22,710 nucleotides of DNA from Porphyromonadaceae bacterium UBA7042. GTDB taxonomy: Bacteria > Bacteroidota > Bacteroidia > Bacteroidales > Muribaculaceae. Under the pieces are notes generated by a model that was not told the origin of the DNA, made no database searches, and was given only the letters and a program-made list of their open reading frames with translations. The stretch covers positions 1-22,710 of the forward strand of contig DLAR01000071.1 of the NCBI GenBank assembly GCA_002494015.1, given 5' to 3'. This document shows, piece by piece, positions 17,273-22,710 of the stretch (position 1 is its first letter; every line of letters begins with the position of its first letter). The position numbers were made by a program, and so were the translations under genes.

Positions 17273-18559
17273 CTACTCTGTTTTCGTGTTGATGAATTTC
17301 ACGATGACATCCCCTATTTTCGCGCCGTCCATCGATGCGATTTCAAGCGACAGATTGTGCCAAGTGAGCTTTTCGTCCTTCTCGGGCACATGTTTCAGTT
17401 CTTCAAGAATGAGGCCGGCGAGGGTTGCGTATGAGGTCGGCCGGTAGAGATCTTCAAGATTGAAGTAGTTCAGAAAATCATATATTGGTATTTGTGCGTT
17501 AACCGTCCAACTGTCCCCGTCATCGTTTTTGACGATATATGTCGCGGCCTGTTGCTGTGGCATTGTGCCGACGAGTCCTTCGAGAATGTCGCTTGGGGTT
17601 ATCACGCCGGTCATGTCGCCGAATTCGTCACACACGAGGGCAAAATCCAGTTTTTTCTCCTTCATGCGGTCAAGCGCATCGTAAACACTCATTGCCTCGG
17701 GGAAAAACACAGGTTTCGCAACGACATCCTTTAGCTTGAAATCGGGCGAATCGACCTTTAGTATCAATTGCTTGAGTGAAACAACGCCACACACGCCGGT
17801 GCGCGACCGGTCACAATAGACAGGGTAGGAGCTGTGCAGCTCGGCTGAAAGCTGCTCCCTCACCTCGGTTGAAGTCATGTCAAGCCGCAGCGCCGTAACG
17901 TCGATTTTAGGGGTCATGATTGACGAGACACGCAGGTCGCCCAGTACAAGGGCGCGTTCCATGATGTCTTGTTCGACTTTTTTGACCTCGCCCGCGTCGG
18001 TCCCGTCCTGAATGAGCGATTTTATCTCGTCCTCGGTGACATTGTTTTCATGATTGCGCAACCCGAGGAGCTTGACAAGTATCGAGGTTGAAACCGAGAG
18101 CAGCCACACTGCCGGCATCGCGATGAGCGACAACAGGTACATCGGGCGCGCAATCAGTTTAGCCACCGAGTTGGCAAGAGCGAGGCCGATGCGTTTCGGG
18201 ACAAGTTCGCCGATGACGATAGAGAGATAGGTCACGACGGTGACGATGGCGATTTGCCCGACGGTATGGGCGGTGTGTGGCGACAACCCCGCCTTTTGCA
18301 GCAGTTGCCCCACCTCCTCGGCAAGCGCGGCCCCCGAGAAAAGACCTGTCAGGATACCGATGAGAGTGATGCCGATTTGTATCGTCGACAGAAAACGGTC
18401 GGGAGACTCGGCGAGTTTCAACGCTGTCAGCGCTCCCCGGCTCCCCAGCTTGGCATCGGAAGTCAGTCGCGATTTGCGTGCCGAAATCAGCGCGATTTCA
18501 GCCATTGAAAACACCCCGTTGAGCAAAATGAGTAAAATTATTATGAATATGTCATCCAT
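17273..18559 (-). CDS. CorC/HlyC-type membrane protein with DUF21 and CBS domains (CNNM-like)
   Basis: A 428-residue membrane protein. Residues 1-190 are the DUF21/CNNM transmembrane region with NGVFSMAEIALISARKSRL (14-32) and IVIGELVPKRIGLALAN (114-130). A CBS pair follows at about 205-330 (IMTPKIDV; CDEFGDMTGVITPSDILEGL), then the CorC_HlyC domain at about 345-425. Relatives handle magnesium or other divalent cations; the Bacteroidetes gliding paralogue GldE shares the architecture, so the precise role is open. Its stop lies 70 nt upstream of polA in the same orientation; nothing notable is seen in that gap, and no promoter could be picked out upstream of its ATG. Confidence 0.93.
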   Translation of the reverse strand: MDDIFIIILLILLNGVFSMAEIALISARKSRLTSDAKLGSRGALTALKLAESPDRFLSTIQIGITLIGILTGLFSGAALAEEVGQLLQKAGLSPHTAHTVGQIAIVTVVTYLSIVIGELVPKRIGLALANSVAKLIARPMYLLSLIAMPAVWLLSVSTSILVKLLGLRNHENNVTEDEIKSLIQDGTDAGEVKKVEQDIMERALVLGDLRVSSIMTPKIDVTALRLDMTSTEVREQLSAELHSSYPVYCDRSRTGVCGVVSLKQLILKVDSPDFKLKDVVAKPVFFPEAMSVYDALDRMKEKKLDFALVCDEFGDMTGVITPSDILEGLVGTMPQQQAATYIVKNDDGDSWTVNAQIPIYDFLNYFNLEDLYRPTSYATLAGLILEELKHVPEKDEKLTWHNLSLEIASMDGAKIGDVIVKFINTKTE

Positions 18560-18700
18560 ACAGTCAGTGAAACGTTGCTAAACTTTTCTATTACAACACT
18601 TAAAACACTGAAATTGTTATAACGCATCACCGACCGGCCCCGATTGTCGCATATCTTCAACCCCTTAGCTGCCGGAAAAGATTTTTTGTTCAAGTAATTG
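18560..18700. other. intergenic region upstream of the CorC-like gene
   Basis: This is the minus-strand leader of the CorC-like gene. No TAnnTTTG box with correct spacing was found on the minus strand, and no gene is present. Confidence 0.4.
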
Positions 18701-18730
18701 TTGTTTTCCGATAAAAAAGTAGTATATTCG
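18701..18730 (+). promoter_or_regulatory. strong Bacteroidetes-type promoter reading rightward
   Basis: TTG at 18701-18703, a 19-nt spacer and TATATTCG at 18723-18730 match the Bacteroidetes pattern with one mismatch in the -7 box. Transcription should begin near 18736. The sequence gcaaca-agtt-tgttgc (18730-18745) is a perfect 6-bp palindrome straddling the predicted start and could be an operator. The first gene is about 325 nt away, leaving room for a separate RNA. Confidence 0.6.
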
Positions 18731-18735
18731 CAACA

Positions 18736-18998
18736 AGTTTGTTGCGGCATAGAGTTGCCGAATGAACCGACATATTTTTACTGGGTGTTATTGAAATCTA
18801 TCTTTCAACTTCAAACTTCGCAACTTTGATAATAACAGGAAGATGATTAGAGATGGCATCCGCACTGGTTGCTTATACCCTGCCGTGACCGGCAGACTAT
18901 ATAGCAATTTCGGTGTGGGGCTTGTATCTGATTTCTGTTATAGGTAGCGAAGACCTGAAGTTGGAATTAGAATACAATATGACCGCCACACCTTTTTA
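18736..18998 (+). ncRNA. candidate structured non-coding RNA or long structured leader
   Basis: About 260 nt from the predicted promoter to a T-run hold successive helices and no plausible reading frame. Helix A is cggca/tgccg (18745-18749 with 18756-18760). Helix B is tgttatt/aataaca (18786-18792 with 18831-18837). Helix C is ttgct/agcaa (18869-18873 with 18903-18907), topped by ctgccg-tgac-cggcag (18880-18895). Helix D is a long rod: ggtgtgg/ccacacc (18912-18918 with 18986-18992), then a 12-bp segment with one bulged A and one G-T pair (18922-18933 with 18965-18977), and an apical aggt/acct hairpin (18942-18956). TTTTT follows helix D directly. I cannot assign a family. A 6S-like RNA or an attenuator for the downstream operon are the main alternatives. 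Confidence 0.55.
18912..18998 (+). terminator. rod-like hairpin followed by a T-run
   Basis: The 7-bp G/C-rich base ggtgtgg/ccacacc closes a bulged rod and is followed at once by ttttta. It has the form of an intrinsic terminator and would separate the RNA from the TerB operon, or gate that operon by attenuation. Confidence 0.5.
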
Positions 18999-19061
18999 TT
19001 TATATATTTATTAACAATTATGTTTCATAGGCGGTTGGGAAACACATAAAATAATTTTGTA

Positions 19062-19460
19062 ATGGTTAATGCTGAGCTGAAGGCCCGATTTCTTAGCTTG
19101 TATTGTATGATACTGGCCGACGGGGTAATTGACAACCGTGAACTTGATACATTATACCGTATCGGTGTCGATAACTATGGACTAAGTCCTGAAGAAATCA
19201 CACAATCAGTAAGAGAAGCCGGAACGTCGTTTATAATTCCGGAGCGTTTTGAGGACAAAGTCCAACTGCTCTATGAACTTGCAATGATTGCATGGGCCGA
19301 CGAAGTGCTCGAAAATTCTGAAATACAACTTATTCGCAACTATGCTTTGCGTATGGGTTTTGAATCGGAAAATGTTCCCGAAATAACGCAATATCTGCTT
19401 GATAAGGCGCATGAAAATGCCCCTTTTGCTACCGTCATCAATGAAATCATGAATCAGTAA
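19062..19460 (+). CDS. TerB-like protein
   Basis: A 132-residue, probably cytoplasmic, all-helical protein. It has the duplicated acidic pattern of the TerB/DjlA-N fold: ADGVIDNRE at 19-27 and WADEVLENSE at 78-87, each beginning a helix pair. In characterised TerB proteins these acidic loops bind metal. No signal peptide or membrane segment is present. It is the first gene of a four-gene, A+T-rich operon on the plus strand, 11 nt ahead of the next gene. TerB-like domains commonly act as intracellular sensors or adaptors in membrane-linked stress and phage-response modules; that role here is inferred from the family and neighbours. Confidence 0.82.
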   Translation: MVNAELKARFLSLYCMILADGVIDNRELDTLYRIGVDNYGLSPEEITQSVREAGTSFIIPERFEDKVQLLYELAMIAWADEVLENSEIQLIRNYALRMGFESENVPEITQYLLDKAHENAPFATVINEIMNQ

Positions 19461-19471
19461 AAAACTATATT

Positions 19472-20716
19472 ATGCCCTTTCCTAATCTTTCAAAAATATT
19501 TTCGACGAGCAAACCTGCCGTGCCGTCAGCGGTTGAGCCACCGCAATCGACCGACGGACGTAATAAAGGCGAGAGCTATCTTGCATACGGCAAACGAGCC
19601 TGTCAATTTACCAATGGAAATCCACTCAGCCTGCGGACAACTCTGCAACGGATTTTTAATGCCGAGAGGTCGCGTCAAATTGCCGACCAGCAGATTCAGC
19701 AGCAGTTTAAACAAGACATAATAAATAAAATCGGTGATATTGATGTGGAGGTTAGCCTTCTTGAAGGGGATAAAATCTCTCTTGAGGAAAAAATAACCGA
19801 CGCGGAAAACAATGTCAATGACTTGAAGGCTCAAAAGATAGAGGCTATAAACAAAAATGGGGAATTGAATAAAATGGCCCAACTGAAAATGTGGATCGGT
19901 GTTGTCATCCTTGCTATATTAACCCTCTATCTGTTTATTTTTTACAGTTCGACTTTTTATTCAGCCTTTTTTAAGGATTTTAATGCTGAAATTAAGGTTG
20001 GGGAGGCAATGTTTGACCCCGATGCCCTGTCCCATGCTTGGGGAGCATCATTCACGCAATTCTTGTTTGTCGTATGTGCTCCGATTATATTTATGGGTCT
20101 TGGTTTCGCTCTGCACTTTTTCTCAATTCAAAAAGATAATTTCAAGTACGTCAAGATGGGTGCCATATTAGCTGTAACATTCGCATTTGACTGTATTTTG
20201 GCTTACACTATCGCAGAAAACATTTACAATATAGAAATTTTGACTAGATTAGGCGAATTTCCTCCATACGATTTGCAAATGGCAGTCGGGGATGGAAAGG
20301 TGTGGACCGTAATATTTTGCGGGTTCATAGTATATGTCATTTGGGGTATTGTTTTCGACATGACGCTTACGGCCTACGAGGATATGAAATCCAATCGCAA
20401 AGAGATTGAGAAAATACAGGTCGTGATAGACGGACTGAAAGAAAAGATTGCAATATTGAAAGACAAAATAAATGAGATTTCCAAGGCGATTAACATCCGC
20501 AAAATAGAGCGGTCTAATCTGGAGGCTAAATTAAATCAGTCTACAATATTCAATCCGACATTGATTGATCAGGCTTTTTCTGACTTTTTCACCGGATGGA
20601 CTGCCATATTAGGAGCACTTCAGCTTCCGGGCGATGAATGTGCCGAAGTCTATAACCAAGAAAAGACTACATTACTCACTTCAACTCAGACAGTTATACC
20701 ACAATCCAATAATTAA
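19472..20716 (+). CDS. unassigned four-TM protein with two long coiled coils
   Basis: I do not recognise the family. The 414-residue product has a Pro/Ser-rich N-terminus (1-32) and a heptad-like charged region (about 64-136, including KISLEEKITDAENNVNDLKA). Four hydrophobic segments follow at about 141-160, 193-216, 226-248 and 277-297, then a second coiled-coil stretch (about 302-356) and a short hydrophobic patch near 370-385. An even number of membrane segments puts both coiled coils on the same side, most likely the cytoplasm, where they could contact the TerB-like protein. The next gene begins 2 nt after the stop, so joint expression is near certain. It could be a scaffold or a mechanosensing or channel-like component, but no functional motif supports a specific claim. 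Confidence 0.8.
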   Translation: MPFPNLSKIFSTSKPAVPSAVEPPQSTDGRNKGESYLAYGKRACQFTNGNPLSLRTTLQRIFNAERSRQIADQQIQQQFKQDIINKIGDIDVEVSLLEGDKISLEEKITDAENNVNDLKAQKIEAINKNGELNKMAQLKMWIGVVILAILTLYLFIFYSSTFYSAFFKDFNAEIKVGEAMFDPDALSHAWGASFTQFLFVVCAPIIFMGLGFALHFFSIQKDNFKYVKMGAILAVTFAFDCILAYTIAENIYNIEILTRLGEFPPYDLQMAVGDGKVWTVIFCGFIVYVIWGIVFDMTLTAYEDMKSNRKEIEKIQVVIDGLKEKIAILKDKINEISKAINIRKIERSNLEAKLNQSTIFNPTLIDQAFSDFFTGWTAILGALQLPGDECAEVYNQEKTTLLTSTQTVIPQSNN

Positions 20717-20718
20717 TC

Positions 20719-21588
20719 ATGAAATCTAAACATTTAATAATTCTTGCAGCAATTGCAACTGTTGTCGTATTTGCTATTGTGTCAACACGTATTGTAGAGG
20801 ATGACTCAAAAACTTCTACAGAAACCACAACTTCGACTGTTGACTCTGAATCGAACCTGCCGCTTAACATCTCGATATTTCTCGATTTGTCAGACCGACT
20901 TGACCGAGAGTTGGTTCCGACGCAATTTGACCGCGATACCGCAATTATAGGGACTTTGGTCAAACTGTTTATAGAAGACTGCGTGCATAACGGCAGAATT
21001 ATAAACAGCGAGAATCATTTTCAAATATTCTTCCATCCTATTCCCAATAGCACTGAAATTGCGACACTTGCAAGCGGTTTGAATTTTGACATGTCATCAA
21101 CACCGATAGCCGAAAAGAAAAAAGTGCTGATTGAAATGCGGGAGAAGATTTGCACCAATGTCAGTCAGATATACCAGAATACTCTTGCGGCCAAGTCTTG
21201 GCCCGGCAGCGATATATGGGCGTTCTTTACCGATAAGAAAGTTGACACACAGTGTATCCGTAAAGGGTATCGCAACCTGCTTGTCATATTGACTGACGGT
21301 TATCTTTATTATGAGCGTAACAAGCGACAGAACGGCAATGCTTATTCATACGTTTTGCCTCAGACTCTCAAAAATCCCGAATCATCGCTGATTGTCGGTC
21401 GTGACGGTCTTGACAATCTTGAAGTGCTGATGCTTGAAGTAAATCCCTACGAGCCATTGCAACGTAACAAATTGATACGGGTTATTGAAGACTGGTTTAA
21501 AGGGATGGGTGTGACCCATTTTGTTGTGGCCGATACTGATCTTCCTGTCAATACCGAAACGGTTATAAAGAGCTTTATTAAACAATGA
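20719..21588 (+). CDS. membrane-anchored VWA-like protein
   Basis: A 289-residue protein with a single N-terminal hydrophobic segment (5-22) and no lipobox cysteine, so it is probably anchored with the rest in the periplasm. A Ser/Thr-rich linker (30-46) leads to an alpha/beta domain resembling a von Willebrand factor A fold. Strand 1 is NISIFLDLSDRL with Asp56, Ser58 and Arg60, close to the MIDAS motif DxSxS, and strand 4 is NLLVILTDGYLYY with Asp193. The Arg in place of the last Ser suggests an altered metal site. A long insertion (about 85-180) sits between. It overlaps the following gene by 4 bp (ATGA). The role is unknown; VWA partners of TerB-like proteins are familiar from Ter systems. 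Confidence 0.8.
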   Translation: MKSKHLIILAAIATVVVFAIVSTRIVEDDSKTSTETTTSTVDSESNLPLNISIFLDLSDRLDRELVPTQFDRDTAIIGTLVKLFIEDCVHNGRIINSENHFQIFFHPIPNSTEIATLASGLNFDMSSTPIAEKKKVLIEMREKICTNVSQIYQNTLAAKSWPGSDIWAFFTDKKVDTQCIRKGYRNLLVILTDGYLYYERNKRQNGNAYSYVLPQTLKNPESSLIVGRDGLDNLEVLMLEVNPYEPLQRNKLIRVIEDWFKGMGVTHFVVADTDLPVNTETVIKSFIKQ

Positions 21589-21887
21589 GTTCATTTTCAA
21601 CTCTCCAAAAAGCGTCTCTCGTTACGGCGGGGGCGCTTTTACTATGTTTGCTGCCTATGCCATACGGTTATTTTATATTAGTCCGTCTTGCTGTCAGTGT
21701 CATAGGGTTGTGTTGGGCCAATAAGTTTTATTCGGTTCAGAAAATCCCTCTTGCGGTAATTGCATTTGGCATAGTTGTGTTGTTTCAGCCGTTTTTGCGT
21801 TTGTCTCTCGACCGCTCGACATGGAATATTATCGACATTGTTTTGGCCGCAGTCGTTACATTTGCGATTCTTAACAAGAAACTCTAA
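21585..21887 (+). CDS. small membrane protein, DUF6804-like
   Basis: A 100-residue protein that is almost entirely hydrophobic, with three or four short membrane segments (about 12-24, 28-45, 55-70, 82-96). The core LLPMPYGYFILVRLAVSV resembles small integral membrane proteins of the DUF6804 type, recognised from memory only. The ATG overlaps the stop of the VWA-like gene (ATGA), so translation is probably coupled. It is the last gene of the operon; a hairpin starts 6 nt after its stop. No function is known. Confidence 0.75.
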   Translation: MSSFSTLQKASLVTAGALLLCLLPMPYGYFILVRLAVSVIGLCWANKFYSVQKIPLAVIAFGIVVLFQPFLRLSLDRSTWNIIDIVLAAVVTFAILNKKL

Positions 21888-21892
21888 AAAAG

Positions 21893-21952
21893 GAAATGCC
21901 GGTTTATTGTGGTCGCTACCGTAGACCTGCGTCTACAACAAACTGGCATTTC
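21893..21952 (+). terminator. branched hairpin directly after the TerB/VWA operon
   Basis: gaaatgccggttt (21893-21905) pairs with aaactggcatttc (21940-21952) over 13 bp with one G-T pair. Inside it gtagac-ctgc-gtctac (21921-21936) makes a second perfect stem. The position just after the last stop fits a terminator. The following sequence (ttcttgtcacg) is only weakly T-rich. Confidence 0.55.
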
Positions 21953-22001
21953 TTGTCACGACCGGCAGCTATGCCGCCGTAAATTCATTATGAGCTGTTT
22001 A

Positions 22002-22087
22002 CCACATGCTGTCCGCACCTAACGGGGCGGTTGCATGTGGCTAACGTTGACTCGCGGCCATGCTGCGCAATAGGCGGCGCTGCCGCG
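22002..22087. repeat. two neighbouring GC-rich hairpins
   Basis: ccacatgc (22002-22009) pairs exactly with gcatgtgg (22033-22040), with inner ccgc/gcgg pairing. cgcggc (22053-22058) pairs with gccgcg (22082-22087). Both lie in non-coding DNA and belong to the palindrome-rich tail of the window. Confidence 0.6.
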
Positions 22088-22099
22088 ATTGTTCAGAGC

Positions 22100-22315
22100 G
22101 TCTTTGTGCATTTGCAATCTGATAAGATTGTAGCTTTGAGTAGCTTCGGGTTGCGGGGATAATGAGGAAAGAATCTGACAAGATTCTTCTTTTGCCACAG
22201 TGGTTGAAGAATCTTGTCAGATTCTGTTGTGTGGGTTCTTTTTCCGTGGGTTGCGGTTTCGCAACCCACGGCTATTCATGGTGGCAATCTTATCAGATTG
22301 AAAATGCACACAGAC
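22100..22315. repeat. nested inverted-repeat element of about 216 bp
   Basis: The outer arms 22100-22130 and 22285-22315 are 31-bp inverted repeats with two mismatches. Each contains the short palindrome caatct-gata-agattg or its complement. Between them lie a 20-bp perfect inverted repeat (22170-22189 with 22206-22225, core gaatctgacaagattc) and a 12-bp perfect hairpin ccgtgggttgcg-gttt-cgcaacccacgg (22244-22271). The whole could fold as one cloverleaf-like structure. The element contains no credible gene. Confidence 0.85.
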
Positions 22316-22337
22316 TATGCGTTTTACCTATTAGGAA

Positions 22338-22361
22338 GATTCTTACTGAGATTCTTACTGA
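22338..22361 (+). repeat. tandem 12-bp duplication
   Basis: gattcttactga occurs twice without a gap (22338-22349 and 22350-22361), running into the left arm of the next hairpin. Confidence 0.85.
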
Positions 22362-22422
22362 GCCCGCAGGGCGATGTGACGGTAATGAGGCGGTTACCAT
22401 CACATCGCCCTGTGGGCTCAGT
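22357..22422. repeat. 29-bp inverted repeat with 8-nt loop
   Basis: Arms 22357-22385 and 22394-22422 differ from perfect complementarity at two positions. The arm core is agcccgcagggcgatgtgac. The loop is tgaggcgg. The stem is too long and too perfect to be chance, and it is not followed by a T-run in either direction, so it looks more like a palindromic repeat element than a terminator. Confidence 0.85.
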
Positions 22423-22558
22423 TGTTTTGGCCGGTGCCGACAAGGGTGTTGCAAAACTCTATAATTGCATCGAGATATTTAGTCGACAAGCCTGTATTTT
22501 GAGGTAGATATTGCGTCGGAATCGGTGTCTGAAAGTAGATGTTTAATGTGGCGCAGTA
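22423..22558. other. non-coding spacer between palindrome clusters
   Basis: No convincing gene, repeat or promoter is seen here. A minus-strand frame across 22418-22660 runs through the palindromes and is treated as chance, though its last 45 codons read rather like protein. Confidence 0.4.
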
Positions 22559-22693
22559 GCAATCTGACAAGATTGCGCCCTTGAATAGCCGTAGGTTGCG
22601 CAAGCGCAACCTACGGTAGATTAACGAATTAAAAATGAAATCTGTAAAGATTTTTCTCATAATGCGACGTGATTGAAAAATCTTTGCAGATTT
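22559..22693. repeat. second palindrome cluster near the window end
   Basis: Three hairpins occur in 135 bp: gcaatct-gaca-agattgc (22559-22576); ccgtaggttgcg-caag-cgcaacctacgg (22589-22616), a 12-bp perfect stem one base different per arm from that at 22244-22271; and a 19-bp inverted repeat with one mismatch, 22638-22656 with 22675-22693, whose arms again contain aatct-(4 nt)-agatt. The modules match those of the element at 22100-22315. Confidence 0.8.
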
Positions 22694-22710
22694 TATTTAT
22701 TATATGACAT

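Noticed and set aside
18736..18998. tmRNA, RNase P RNA or a known riboswitch
   Set aside because: No tag-encoding frame, no RNase P core sequence and no TPP, cobalamin or SAM aptamer consensus could be recognised by eye.
19052..19059. TAATTTTG box just before the TerB ATG
   Set aside because: Transcription would start inside the gene and no -33 element is at the proper distance; the box at 18723 is far better placed.
22162..22507. Two plus-strand frames of about 100 codons
   Set aside because: They run across long inverted repeats, so the translation only mirrors the palindromes.
22418..22660. Minus-strand frame of 80 codons
   Set aside because: It crosses several hairpins and has no recognised domain. 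The final part reads like protein, so a decayed gene fragment cannot be fully excluded.

Overview
The window looks like a chromosomal segment from a member of the Bacteroidales, with a Muribaculaceae-like gut lineage most likely. The reasons are KDO/LPS synthesis (a Gram-negative envelope), near absence of Shine-Dalgarno sequences, promoter boxes of the Bacteroidetes TAnnTTTG type, and tightly packed genes with 4-bp ATGA overlaps. The genus is an inference; no rRNA or tRNA gene is present to confirm it.

Layout. (1) Positions 53-4407, minus strand: an envelope operon transcribed as glycosyltransferase (GT4 type) > lysylphosphatidylglycerol-synthase/flippase-like membrane protein > NfeD/ClpP-like membrane protease > kdsB. 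The genes overlap or nearly touch. (2) Positions 4440-4623: a small array of 18-bp repeats in both orientations that folds into a long hairpin. (3) Positions 4624-6875, minus: a two-gene NatA/NatB-type ABC exporter with a good promoter upstream. (4) Positions 7069-12917, minus: an AT-richer block encoding a Type III-like restriction enzyme (res), its adenine methyltransferase (mod), and a DUF418 membrane protein whose start overlaps the mod stop. (5) Positions 12964-18559, minus: ordinary core genes, namely an alanine/sodium symporter, DNA polymerase I (whose proofreading residues look destroyed) and a CorC/HlyC-type CBS membrane protein. (6) Positions 18560-19061: a divergent intergenic region with a well-formed promoter followed by about 260 nt of strongly structured sequence ending in a hairpin and T-run, the best RNA-gene candidate. 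(7) Positions 19062-21887, plus: a compact AT-rich four-gene operon encoding a TerB-like protein, a four-TM protein with two long coiled coils, a membrane-anchored VWA-like protein and a small DUF6804-like membrane protein. (8) Positions 21888-22710: no credible gene, but an exceptionally dense set of palindromes built on the module AATCTnnnnAGATT and on CCGTRGGTTGCG hairpins.

The most likely undescribed system is the four-gene TerB/VWA/membrane operon at 19062-21887. It has a sensor-like TerB domain, a metal-binding VWA-like domain on the far side of the membrane and two membrane components, flanked by a structured RNA and a palindrome island. It resembles in outline the Ter-type stress and defence modules, but two of its four proteins are not families I can name. 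The Res-Mod-DUF418 block is a second accessory unit of interest. Statements about base composition are by eye, not computed.
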